From Acinetobacter sp. MB5 (GTDB lineage: Bacteria; Pseudomonadota; Gammaproteobacteria; Pseudomonadales; Moraxellaceae), in contig NZ_POVU01000010.1 in the NCBI RefSeq assembly GCF_003261585.1, positions 31,366 to 95,365 of the forward strand: a stretch of 64,000 nt of DNA, given 5' to 3'. A program made the translations under genes and the position numbers. Positions 53,539-61,951 of the stretch are shown here, one piece after another. Each line of letters opens with the position of its first letter. The stretch's first letter is position 1. The notes beneath the pieces are model-generated. The model had not been told where the DNA came from. It worked only from the letters and a program-made list of their open reading frames with translations, and made no database searches.

Positions 53539-53759
53539 ATAGTCCATTGGCGAAATTCTATTTTCAATATATCTCTTGACTTTGCCATCGTGGGAAGCTC
53601 TATCCTGATTCAGCATTTATGAGAGAAGGATGACTTTCTGATTAACCATGAAGAAAGCCTCTATCTTTGCAAAAAGAGAATTCAATATCTTGAATTTAAT
53701 AAAACTAAACATGTAAGCATTTGAAATTAGATATTTCTATATACATAGGAGATTCATCA

Positions 53760-54563
53760 GTGGAGTTTTTGCATTCTGTAAAGAATCTAAGTATTACAAC
53801 CCAAATTAAAGTTGAAGATTTACCCCATTTAGCAGCTTTAGGCTTTAAAGGAATTATTAATACTCGATTTGATCATGAAGATTCCCAACAACCTTTATCA
53901 AAAAATCTTGAAGATGAAGCCAAACGACTCGGTATAGGATATTGGCATCTTCCAATTCCACAAGATTCTAAGGATATAACGGAGAATCAGGTTAGTGCTT
54001 TCAAAGCAGCATTGCAGACTATTCAGGGAACAGCGATTGTCTTTTGCAAAACAGGTCATCGTTCTTTAGAACTGGCTAATCGAGCTCAAAAAACTGAAAC
54101 ACAACAGATGCCATCCGAATTAGATGTAATTGATGAACGCATTCTAAAAGCAATGCAGAATGTGATCAAATTTAGTGAGATGAAACCAAACTGGAAGCCT
54201 GCTCTGGATGGTAATCCTGCTTGGCAGATCGCAGCTTACAAATATACTGACGGATTAAACCCAAACCTGTGTGCTTCAATTCCACCTGTGGCTTTGAGTG
54301 AAGAGTTTCGCTTAACAACAGGTGTTGTTGAACCTGGGCGTGGTGGTCCTTTCCATGATCATAGTGGAGAAGAACTTATGTTCGCGGCAAGGGGATCATT
54401 TGTCGTCTTTTTTGATGAGGAAGAAAAACATAAAATCTATCTTGAACCTTGGGATGCTATCTTGATTCCTCCCAATACTCCTAGAGGCTGGAGAAATGTG
54501 GGTAAAGAACTTGGATGTCTTTTAAATATTAGTGGAATTAATGATGTAATGACCACACTTTAA
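53760..54563 (+). CDS. DUF442 phosphatase-like domain fused to a cupin (GTG start)
   Basis: A 267-residue protein of two parts. Residues ~1-115 are DUF442-like: LSITTQIKVEDLPHLAALGFKGIINTRFDHED at the start and the active-site loop IVFCKTGHRSLE, with Cys and Arg kept. Residues ~155-267 are a cupin: GRGGPFHDHSGEELMFAARGSFVVFF (metal His/Glu), then IYLEPWDAILIPPNTPRGWRNVG. The start is GTG 53760, because AGGAG lies 8 bases before it; the frame opens at TTG 53721 without a site. The combination of a persulfide/phosphatase-like DUF442 domain with a metal cupin is unusual. An MHS transporter follows in the same direction. Confidence 0.75.
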   Translation: MEFLHSVKNLSITTQIKVEDLPHLAALGFKGIINTRFDHEDSQQPLSKNLEDEAKRLGIGYWHLPIPQDSKDITENQVSAFKAALQTIQGTAIVFCKTGHRSLELANRAQKTETQQMPSELDVIDERILKAMQNVIKFSEMKPNWKPALDGNPAWQIAAYKYTDGLNPNLCASIPPVALSEEFRLTTGVVEPGRGGPFHDHSGEELMFAARGSFVVFFDEEEKHKIYLEPWDAILIPPNTPRGWRNVGKELGCLLNISGINDVMTTL

Positions 54564-54596
54564 ATCAATTTTCCATTTATATTCATGAATAATTCA

Positions 54597-54632
54597 GTTG
54601 GCATCGACTTGTGATCATGATGCCAACTTTAG
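54597..54632 (+). terminator. Intrinsic terminator after the DUF442-cupin gene
   Basis: GTTGGCATC pairs with GATGCCAAC and a TTT run follows. It overlaps the start of the 16-base motif TAGAGCCTGTAAATAA, also found at 40462. Confidence 0.7.
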
Positions 54633-54900
54633 AGCCTGTAAATAAGTTTTTACTACTTACGACCTCTTCAATCTTACAGCTACATCGTGTAGACGTTATT
54701 CTGAATAACACAGCCAAAGTCAAAAATAAACAGTAACGAAACCATTTAGGGCTTTTCGTTGAGACGCACCAAAATAGTTGTTATTTGCTTTCTAAAAAAT
54801 GCAACAATGCATTAGGAAATGAATAATTGTGCAAAACCTAAGAGCTCCCTAATATCAAATTAGGTCTTGATTTGATCAATTTATATTTTGGAGCTCATGA
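54633..54900. other. Intergenic region starting with an IS-end-like motif
   Basis: TAGAGCCTGTAAATAA at 54630-54645 is repeated at 40462-40477, right before the IS481 element. Both may be leftover ends of an IS element (IS256-type ends look similar), but no matching transposase remains here. The rest of the region has no supported gene. The MHS promoter must lie here. Confidence 0.3.
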
Positions 54901-56202
54901 ATGTCAGATACTTTTATAAATTCAGGCAATACGTCGATTTCAGTAGAGAAAAAGCTTTCAGATAAAAAACTTTTTAAGCTAGTTGTGGCATCGTCGATTG
55001 GTAATGCTTTGGAATGGTTTGATTTGATTGCTTATGCATTCTTTGCAGGAACAATTTCTAAACTATTCTTTCCATCAGATAACCCAACATTGTCATTGAT
55101 GATGGCGTTATTTACATTTGCCATGTCATATCTGATTAGACCACTAGGTGCTATTGTACTTGGGGGGTATGCCGATAAAGTCGGGCGTAAAGCTGCGATG
55201 CTACTGACTATTTGGTTGATGATGCTAGGTACTTTACTGATTGCTGCCATGCCTACCTATGCCACTATCGGAATATTAGCCCCGATCGGTATTTTAATTG
55301 CTCGTTTATTACAGGGGTTTTCAGCTGCAGGTGAGTTTGGCAGTGCAACGTCTATGCTGGTGGAACATTATCCTGAACGTAAGGGCTTCATTTCTAGTTT
55401 TATGTTTGCAAGTCAAGGTATTAGTGGTTTGCTTGGAGCAGGGTTTGGTCTATTACTAACCACTACACTGACGACAGCTCAGCTAGAAGATTGGGGATGG
55501 CGGTTGCCATTTATCTTTGGTCTATTAATTGCGCCAGTTGGATTGTATATTCGCCGAGAAATTGAAGAAGCTGAAGTATTTGAAGAAAAGAAAGAGGTAA
55601 AGACACCACTGATTGATCTGTTGAAATTTCATAAACGAGGTCTTTTGTATAACATCGGTGCCATGGTTCTTTCTACATCTGTGACTTATTCAATTATTTT
55701 CATGCCAACCTATGCAACGAAGTACTTAGGATTGAGTGGTTCTATTGGTTATGGTGGTACTTTAATCAGTTATATCGTTCTAACAGTATTGACACCATTT
55801 ATTGGAATTTTATCTGATCGAATTGGCCGTACACGTGTGATGATTTTTGCCAGTGTATTATTTTTGCTCACCGTTTACCCATCCTTTATGATGCTTTCAG
55901 GTAAGGCGACGCTTGTGATGCTGGCAAGTGTATTGTTCTGGCTTAGTATTTTAAAGTCGATGTATTTTGGCGGGTTACCTGCATTAATGTCCGAACTTTT
56001 CCCAACACATGTTCGAGCTACAGGTATGGCACTCAGTTATAATATCGCTACTACCGTATTTGGTAGCTTCACACCATTCTTGTTAGTTTGGTCAATTAGT
56101 GCGACTGGTGACTTATTGGCACCTAGCTACTATTTGCTTGCCACCTGTTGTATTAGTCTGATTACGATGATCTCCATTCGGAAACATTTTAAAATTGGTT
56201 AA
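54901..56202 (+). CDS. MHS-family MFS transporter (ProP/ShiA-like)
   Basis: A 433-residue transporter: VASSIGNALEWFDLIAYAFFAGTISKLFF in helix 1, GAIVLGGYADKVGRKAAML in loop 2-3 and RLLQGFSAAGEFGSATSMLVE in helix 4. It is a paralogue of the one at 33063-34373. The substrate is probably a carboxylate or zwitterion. GGAGCTC lies before the ATG. A hairpin terminator follows. Confidence 0.9.
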   Translation: MSDTFINSGNTSISVEKKLSDKKLFKLVVASSIGNALEWFDLIAYAFFAGTISKLFFPSDNPTLSLMMALFTFAMSYLIRPLGAIVLGGYADKVGRKAAMLLTIWLMMLGTLLIAAMPTYATIGILAPIGILIARLLQGFSAAGEFGSATSMLVEHYPERKGFISSFMFASQGISGLLGAGFGLLLTTTLTTAQLEDWGWRLPFIFGLLIAPVGLYIRREIEEAEVFEEKKEVKTPLIDLLKFHKRGLLYNIGAMVLSTSVTYSIIFMPTYATKYLGLSGSIGYGGTLISYIVLTVLTPFIGILSDRIGRTRVMIFASVLFLLTVYPSFMMLSGKATLVMLASVLFWLSILKSMYFGGLPALMSELFPTHVRATGMALSYNIATTVFGSFTPFLLVWSISATGDLLAPSYYLLATCCISLITMISIRKHFKIG

Positions 56203-56211
56203 CATATGTTT

Positions 56212-56263
56212 AGTACGCTAAGAATGCCATGATAAATATTTATTCTGGCATTTTTAGCGTACT
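56212..56263. terminator. Long hairpin after the MHS gene
   Basis: AGTACGCTAAGAATGCCA pairs with TGGCATTTTTAGCGTACT except for one mismatch, with a 16-base AT-rich loop. It starts 10 bases after the stop. It has no terminal T-run, so it may act as a processing or pause structure. Confidence 0.65.
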
Positions 56264-56536
56264 GTGAGGTTTTAGATAACAAGAAATCTGAATATTTTAT
56301 GGTGTAAAAAAGCATTATAAATAAAATTTTAGATATTAAAAAAAATATTGCCTTAGCTTCTGAAATTTGCATTTACTCATACATAATACAGTGCTTGAAT
56401 GACGGCATCTTATAGCTAATTTTAGCTTGTCAAAGTGACTTATCATATCTATTCAATATTTGAAAAACTTAGTTAGATTGATTTTATTTGAATCAGAAAT
56501 ACTATTTTTAGTGACTATTTATATTATAGCGAATCA
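56264..56536. other. Intergenic region, AT-rich, no gene seen
   Basis: No ORF longer than a few dozen codons with a ribosome site. No repeat or RNA motif was recognised. Confidence 0.3.
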
Positions 56537-56566
56537 AAAAAAAGAGCATTTGAATGCTCCTTTTTG
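56537..56566 (-). terminator. Intrinsic terminator of the M20 peptidase gene
   Basis: Read on the minus strand, AAAAAGGAGCATT, loop CA, AATGCTC then TTTTTTTT. The stem GAGCATT/AATGCTC is perfect and the U-run is long. It lies 17 bases after the peptidase stop. Confidence 0.88.
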
Positions 56567-56582
56567 CATCGAATGTTGTTTA

Positions 56583-57983
56583 CTACTGTGGCCAATGCTC
56601 TCCAAGATCCCAAAATAATCCAGCCATTGCAGCTAATCCTTGATTCGCAACATCAACCAGTAGATGCTCATCTGGGGCATGTTGTTTGCATGATGGGTAT
56701 GAATGTGGCATCCAAACAGTAGGTAAGGACAATACATCAGCAAAGCAATGGTTAGGAATGGTTCCACCCAAATTAGGCAATACCGTAATCTCCTGTTCTA
56801 ATGATTTCTTCATTGAGTTTTGAACAAATCCAACCCAAGGATGTGCTGGATCCAAGCGTGTTGCATTATATCCGCCTTCAAAATGTACTTGGATATCATC
56901 AAAACCTTGTTCTGAAAAGTGTATTTCAAGATTGTGTACTAAATTTTTCCAATCAGTACCTGGAACAATTCGTAGATGACAAACTGCTTCAGCATGATTT
57001 GGGATTGCACCAACAGGTTGAGCGATATTTCCAGCCCCAAGAGCAATGATTTCTAATGTGTTTGAGCCAAACAAACGTTCACCATTACTCAGATGTGCTT
57101 CCCCCCAATTTGAGTTCAAGCTAGGATCGCCTTGCATGCTGCCAACAGGTAGCCTTTGCATCATTTTTGCTGTGATTCCCTCTGGAGCGGGCGCTCTTAA
57201 TGATGCTGGCAATACTTGTCCAGTTGCAGAAACTAAGGTTGATAGGGCATGTTGTAAGCGAATGGCTGGATTGGTAATAACCCCCCCCCAGTTACCAGAA
57301 TGACGCATTCCGTTCCCAGTTTCGCAGCGTAATCGAAATTGACATACACCACGTGAACCAAGAAAGATTGTTGGTGATTGAGCATTTAAACGAGGACCAT
57401 CTGAAGCTAGAAACAAATCTGCTTTGAGTTCTTTTTGATATTGCTTACAGAATTGTTCTAACCCTTTGGAGCCAATTTCTTCACTCATTTCAAATAGTAT
57501 TTTGATGTTGTAGCCAAGCTGACCTTTACGTGCATCTAAAACAGCTTCTAGTGCGAGTAAATTAATTGTATGTTGGCCTTTATTATCGGCTGTGCCACGA
57601 CCAAAAATTTGATTACCAATTTGTTTGAGTTGCCAAGGATGTGTTTCTGTTTGCCAAAGTTCTGCTTCACCATTTGTTACATCACCATGACCATAAGTGA
57701 GTAGGGTTGGTAAATTTTCTGACTCTATTCGTTCTCCAATTAATAATGGAGGCATACTCGTTTGTGGGTTGTCATAAATATGATAAACAAACCCAAGCTT
57801 TTCTAATAACGGTGCAATTTCGTCAGCAAGATAAGCTCGTAAAATCGCTTCAGCTGATGGATTCTGGCTTTCAGTTTGCATTGCAACACGCCGAGAAAGT
57901 GTATTTATAAAGTGATCATTCTTAAGGGTTTGGCAAGCTAGGTTAATAGCTTGCTCACGGCCAGATGTCATGTTTTTAGTCAT
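56583..57983 (-). CDS. M20-family metallopeptidase (dipeptidase/carnosinase-like)
   Basis: A 466-residue protein. Metal ligands are readable: His in LTYGHGDVTNGEAELW, Asp in GRGTADNKGQHTINLLA, the Glu pair in EMSEEIGSKGLEQFCK, Asp in ASDGPRL and a terminal His in SYPSCKQHAPDEHLL. A dimerisation domain lies between. It hydrolyses a peptide or N-acyl amino acid in the cytoplasm. It is divergent from a LysR gene that probably controls it, and an OprD porin further right may supply its substrate. Confidence 0.9.
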   Translation of the reverse strand: MTKNMTSGREQAINLACQTLKNDHFINTLSRRVAMQTESQNPSAEAILRAYLADEIAPLLEKLGFVYHIYDNPQTSMPPLLIGERIESENLPTLLTYGHGDVTNGEAELWQTETHPWQLKQIGNQIFGRGTADNKGQHTINLLALEAVLDARKGQLGYNIKILFEMSEEIGSKGLEQFCKQYQKELKADLFLASDGPRLNAQSPTIFLGSRGVCQFRLRCETGNGMRHSGNWGGVITNPAIRLQHALSTLVSATGQVLPASLRAPAPEGITAKMMQRLPVGSMQGDPSLNSNWGEAHLSNGERLFGSNTLEIIALGAGNIAQPVGAIPNHAEAVCHLRIVPGTDWKNLVHNLEIHFSEQGFDDIQVHFEGGYNATRLDPAHPWVGFVQNSMKKSLEQEITVLPNLGGTIPNHCFADVLSLPTVWMPHSYPSCKQHAPDEHLLVDVANQGLAAMAGLFWDLGEHWPQ

Positions 57984-58106
57984 ATTTTCTACCAGAATTC
58001 AAACGAAATGCTCGATTTGTGCATATGGTTTAGCTTAAGATGAGAGAAGGATTGCAACAATTATCAATTATGCAAGTAATCTTTAACTAAAATAGAAAGC
58101 TAGACT
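57984..58106. promoter_or_regulatory. Divergent control region of the M20 peptidase and LysR genes
   Basis: This spacer is largely repeated at 63285-63451 upstream of the OprD gene. It includes CTCGATTTG, TTGCAACAATTAT and the identical 22-base stretch 58082-58103, TTTAACTAAAATAGAAAGCT plus AG. The repeat supports a shared LysR operator. Confidence 0.6.
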
Positions 58107-59009
58107 ATGTATGACATTTCACTGAAATATTTTCATGCTGTGGCTAAAACTGGATCTCTGTCAGCAGCATCTGAGGAGCTGCATGTTGCAGTATCAGCAA
58201 TTAGTCGACAGATTAGCCAGCTGGAAGATCAGCTTCAGCTCACCTTGTTTGAACGTAAGCCCAGAGGAATGTCATTAACGGATCAGGGTGAGGTTCTATA
58301 TACATATTCATTACGAAATGCAGTTGAGTTCAGCCATGTAATCGCAGAAATGCGAGGATTAAATAGCCTGAAGCAGCAGACAATTGCAATGGCTTGTCCT
58401 GATGGAATGGCATGGGATTTTTTACCTAATATTATTGCCCAGTTTCGTAAACAGTATCCAAGTGCTATTTTTTCGCTCCAAGTCGTTGATTCAGCTAAAG
58501 CTACACAGCTAGTAAAAGAAGGGATTGTTGATGCTGCGTTAACATTTAGCTTACAGCCAGAGCAAGGAGTAGAAGTCAGTTTGCAAGTACCATCTCCAAT
58601 TTGTGCATTGATGTCTGCAAGTCACCCTTTAGCACAGATAGACTCAATTAGTATGCAAGATTTAAATGAATTTCCAATCGCTTTGTCCGAGTCTGGAACG
58701 ACTTTAAGTTACTTGTTTGATATTGCCTGTCATCTCGAAGGTATCCAGATCGCACCTGCTTTTACAAGTAATACTATCGGAGCCATTTATACCTATGCAA
58801 AAGAAAGTGATTCAGTCATTGCTTTATGTAGCGCACTGTCAGTAGAGCGTAGAGCAATCACAGATGGGTTGATATTACGGCCAATGCAACATTCTTCATT
58901 TCTGCAAAGAAGCTTACAGTTGCAAGTAATGTCACGCCGAAAACAACTCACAATTGTGCGTTATTTTTTAGATTTTTTAACCGAAAAATTAGCTGAGCAA
59001 TTTATTTAA
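58107..59009 (+). CDS. LysR-family regulator
   Basis: A 300-residue protein: ISLKYFHAVAKTGSLSAASEELHVAVSAISRQISQLEDQLQLTLFERKPRGMSLT is the HTH, followed by a normal effector domain. It is divergent from the M20 peptidase gene (123-base spacer), the presumed target. The same spacer sequence before OprD suggests it or a lost paralogue controls the porin as well. Confidence 0.9.
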   Translation: MYDISLKYFHAVAKTGSLSAASEELHVAVSAISRQISQLEDQLQLTLFERKPRGMSLTDQGEVLYTYSLRNAVEFSHVIAEMRGLNSLKQQTIAMACPDGMAWDFLPNIIAQFRKQYPSAIFSLQVVDSAKATQLVKEGIVDAALTFSLQPEQGVEVSLQVPSPICALMSASHPLAQIDSISMQDLNEFPIALSESGTTLSYLFDIACHLEGIQIAPAFTSNTIGAIYTYAKESDSVIALCSALSVERRAITDGLILRPMQHSSFLQRSLQLQVMSRRKQLTIVRYFLDFLTEKLAEQFI

Positions 59010-59313
59010 TGATTTAAATTCTGGGGCACTATACACATCAATGGTTGAGTTGTTTTAAATACGTTGAAAATACTTTTATTTGACAAGTCCTAGTCGATTA
59101 ATTTGGCTAGTATTGTGATGATTTTATAGTCTAACTCTTACTCTAAGCTTGAACTATGTAAAAAATAATAAGGCTTAAACATAGTACTGAAATTCATATT
59201 TTAGAGTAAGCATCCGGTAAAGCACCGTAAGCATCCGGTAAAGCACCTCCTTACCAATCTATCTAATTAGCCTTATGTTAGTCCCCACTTATTTTTAAGT
59301 GGGGACTTAATTC

Positions 59314-59700
59314 ATGACCACAATTACCCATGCATCAACAATATCTGCATCTGCTCCTAGAAAGCGAAGAACGTACAGTACTGAATTTAAAAATAGTATT
59401 GTTCAAGCCTGTAAAGCACCCAACACATCCATCGCCTCAGTCGCCTTGCAGCATGGACTGAATGCAAATCTCGTATGTAAATGGATTCGCCTTCTGGATG
59501 GCGAACAAGCTCTGGACAACTCGGCACTACCCAAGCCCACATTTATTGCATTGCCTTACCCTGCAGCGTTCAATCCATCCACTACAGCAATGCTACCCGT
59601 TCACATTACTTTGCCTGATTCGAACATAGAGATCGGGTTGAAATGGCAGGTATCAGAAATGTCCGCTTTGGCAGAATTACTCAAGGCACTGGCGACATGA
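59314..59700 (+). CDS. tnpA: IS66 TnpA (accessory HTH protein)
   Basis: A 128-residue protein: RKRRTYSTEFKNSIVQACKAPNTSIASVALQHGLNANLVCKWIRLLDG, the transposase_8-type HTH of IS66 accessory proteins. It is intact. Its stop overlaps the tnpB start as ATGA. Confidence 0.92.
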   Translation: MTTITHASTISASAPRKRRTYSTEFKNSIVQACKAPNTSIASVALQHGLNANLVCKWIRLLDGEQALDNSALPKPTFIALPYPAAFNPSTTAMLPVHITLPDSNIEIGLKWQVSEMSALAELLKALAT

Positions 59701-60032
59701 TCCGCATTGATGAAATCTGGCTCGCTACCCAACCCATGGATATGCGTGCGGGTATAGATACTGCCATGGCCCAGATCATGAAAACCTTTAACTCGATCAA
59801 ACCGCATTGTGCCTACCTGTTCTGTAATAAACGTGGCCATCGTATGAAAGTGTTGGTGCATGATGGGCTGGGGATTTGGCTGTGTGCCCGGAGGTTGGAA
59901 CAAGGGAAGTTCCATTGGGCACAGATTCATCAGGGTGAAACGATGAGCATCAGTGCAGAACAGTTACAGGCATTGATTCAGGGCTTGCCTTGGCAGCGCA
60001 TTGGACAACAACAGGTGGTCACTCTGCTCTAA
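59697..60032 (+). CDS. tnpB: IS66 TnpB (Orf2) accessory protein
   Basis: A 111-residue protein starting MIRIDEIWLATQPMDMRAG and continuing CAYLFCNKRGHRMKVLVHDGLGIWLCARRLEQGKF, the IS66 Orf2 signature. The ATG at 59697 overlaps the tnpA stop; the frame open to 59643 is read-through of tnpA sequence. Intact; required for IS66 transposition in family members. Confidence 0.93.
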   Translation: MIRIDEIWLATQPMDMRAGIDTAMAQIMKTFNSIKPHCAYLFCNKRGHRMKVLVHDGLGIWLCARRLEQGKFHWAQIHQGETMSISAEQLQALIQGLPWQRIGQQQVVTLL

Positions 60033-60106
60033 ACCAGACGTGTGCATTCTGCTATTCTCCGAATGTTCTATTTCATTCTTGTCATGACCTCAAGCATACC
60101 GCGGTC

Positions 60107-61705
60107 ATGAATACACTGCCCGATTTAAGCCAACTGAGCCATGAACAATTGCTGGAATTTACCAAACAGTTGGCGATGCAGCATCAGCAACTTGTAGAAG
60201 ATAAACAACAACTCGAACAATCCAATCAACACCTAGATGCCAAAGTTCAACATCTTTCTATTCTTACGCAAAAATACGAACATGAACTTGCCTTGTTTAA
60301 ACGGCACAAATTCGCGCAGAAGAATGAACACCTCACTGCCAAACAAATCAACCTGTTAGATGAAGCCATCGAAGAAGATATCGCAGCCGTTGATCTGGAA
60401 TTGGAACGGCTAAATGCGGATAAAACTGATGCAGCTGCACAAAAAGCCCCAGTCAACAAACCTAAACGTCGACCGCTACCGGATCACCTGCTAACCCTCC
60501 GTATTGAGCATGAACCCGCATCGACAAAATGTGCCTGTGGCTGCCAATTACGTCGTATTGGTGAAGATATCAGCGAGAAATTGAATTTCAGACCGGCACA
60601 GTTCTATAAGGAACAGCATATCCGTGGCAAATGGGTCTGTGATCAGTGTGATACCTTGACGCAGCAAGCGATGCCTGCCTATGTGATTGATAAAGGCATT
60701 GCCAGTCCTGAACTGCTCAGCCATGTGCTGGTGTCCAAATATGCCGATCATTTACCTCTGTATCGCCAACGCCAGATCTTTCTGCGCGCAGGTGTTGATC
60801 TGTCTAGATCCACATTATCTGACTGGATAGGTCGCTGCGGGGTTGAGCTAGAGCCATTGGCAGAAGCCTTAAAACAGATCATATTGCAGCAACAGGTGAT
60901 TCATGCAGATGAAACACCAGTGACTGTGATGCAGATTGCCGAGAAGAAACCCAAGAAAGGTTATGTCTGGGCCTATGCCACCACACAATACAATCCCATT
61001 CAGGCAGTCATTTATGACTTTCAACTGAGTCGATCAGGTCAGCATGCTGAAGATTTCCTGAAAGGCTGGCAGGGTCATTTGGTCTGTGATGATTACAGTG
61101 GTTATAAGGCAAGCTTTAAATCAGGTCAGGTCATCGAAGTGGGTTGCATGGCGCATGCGCGTCGTAAATTTCACGAACTGCATGTGACGAAGAAAAGTTT
61201 CATTGCTGAACAAGCCCTGCAATTGATTCAACAGCTTTACCAAATTGAAGCGGAATTAAGAGAGCTACCAAACTGTAGTGCCGAACAACGCCACCAGCGA
61301 AGGCAACAGGACAGTCAACCGATCATGCGACAACTGTATGACTGGCTGGAAGAATATCAGGATAAAGTACCCAAGAGTTCGCCTGCAGCGAAAGCCATCA
61401 ATTACAGTCTAAAACGCTGGCAAGCCTTAAGCCGCTATTTGGATGATGGGAATTTGCCTATTTGTAATAATTGGGTGGAAAATCAAATGCGCCCATGGGC
61501 TTTAGGCAGAAAGAATTGGTTGTTTGCAGGATCACTGCGTAGTGGCCAACGTGCTGCCAATATCATGACTTTAATCCAGTCAGCCAAGCTGAATGGCTTA
61601 GATCCGTATGCTTATTTAAGTGATGTGCTGAAAAGGCTGCCGACACATAAAATGACCCAGATAGAAGAACTACTTCCACACCGCTGGAAACCTGAGCCGA
61701 ATTAA
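60107..61705 (+). CDS. tnpC: IS66 TnpC, DDE transposase
   Basis: About 532 residues. A coiled N-terminus (LAMQHQQLVEDKQQLEQSNQHLDAKVQ) and a Zn-finger-like CACGCQLRRIGEDISEKLNF lie before the catalytic core. The core has Asp in VIHADETPVTVM, Asp in LVCDDYSGYKASF and Glu in ICNNWVENQMRPWALGRKNWLFAGS. The ATG at 60107 starts a typical IS66 TnpC; the frame further open to 59990 overlaps tnpB. Intact, so the element may be active. Confidence 0.95.
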   Translation: MNTLPDLSQLSHEQLLEFTKQLAMQHQQLVEDKQQLEQSNQHLDAKVQHLSILTQKYEHELALFKRHKFAQKNEHLTAKQINLLDEAIEEDIAAVDLELERLNADKTDAAAQKAPVNKPKRRPLPDHLLTLRIEHEPASTKCACGCQLRRIGEDISEKLNFRPAQFYKEQHIRGKWVCDQCDTLTQQAMPAYVIDKGIASPELLSHVLVSKYADHLPLYRQRQIFLRAGVDLSRSTLSDWIGRCGVELEPLAEALKQIILQQQVIHADETPVTVMQIAEKKPKKGYVWAYATTQYNPIQAVIYDFQLSRSGQHAEDFLKGWQGHLVCDDYSGYKASFKSGQVIEVGCMAHARRKFHELHVTKKSFIAEQALQLIQQLYQIEAELRELPNCSAEQRHQRRQQDSQPIMRQLYDWLEEYQDKVPKSSPAAKAINYSLKRWQALSRYLDDGNLPICNNWVENQMRPWALGRKNWLFAGSLRSGQRAANIMTLIQSAKLNGLDPYAYLSDVLKRLPTHKMTQIEELLPHRWKPEPN

Positions 61706-61951
61706 AAAAAACCTATGGGGTTCAGCGGACGCTTACATTTTAGAATCAAAAAAAAAGAGATCATGATAATCAGCTATCAAAATCTCGACAGGGTTAGGAT
61801 TAAAAACATGAAATAATAATTCACTATTAATATTACGGATAAATCAGCTTATGTTCATAAGATAAAAAGCTATTCCTGAATATATGGAAAGAATGACATT
61901 ACTCTAATAAAGCAGCAATGATCACAGGTAGACTTATAAATTTCTATAATA

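Larger units (their letters stand above)
59206..61736. mobile_element. IS66-family element, complete, with 8-bp target duplication
   Basis: The left end GTAAGCATCCGGTAAAGCAC is tandemly duplicated (59206-59226 and 59227-59247). The right end, read inward, is GTAAGCGTCCGCTGAACCCC. The 8-bp ATTTTAGA occurs at 59198-59205 and 61737-61744, a perfect target duplication that fixes the outer boundaries. It carries tnpA, tnpB and tnpC in the order usual for IS66. Confidence 0.95.

Noticed and set aside
53721..53759. Start of the DUF442-cupin protein at TTG 53721
   Set aside because: No ribosome site before it, and the DUF442 domain begins after the GTG at 53760, which has AGGAG at 8 bases.
59601..59930. 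109-codon frame antisense to IS66 tnpB
   Set aside because: Opposite strand carries the standard IS66 Orf2; no domain on this strand.
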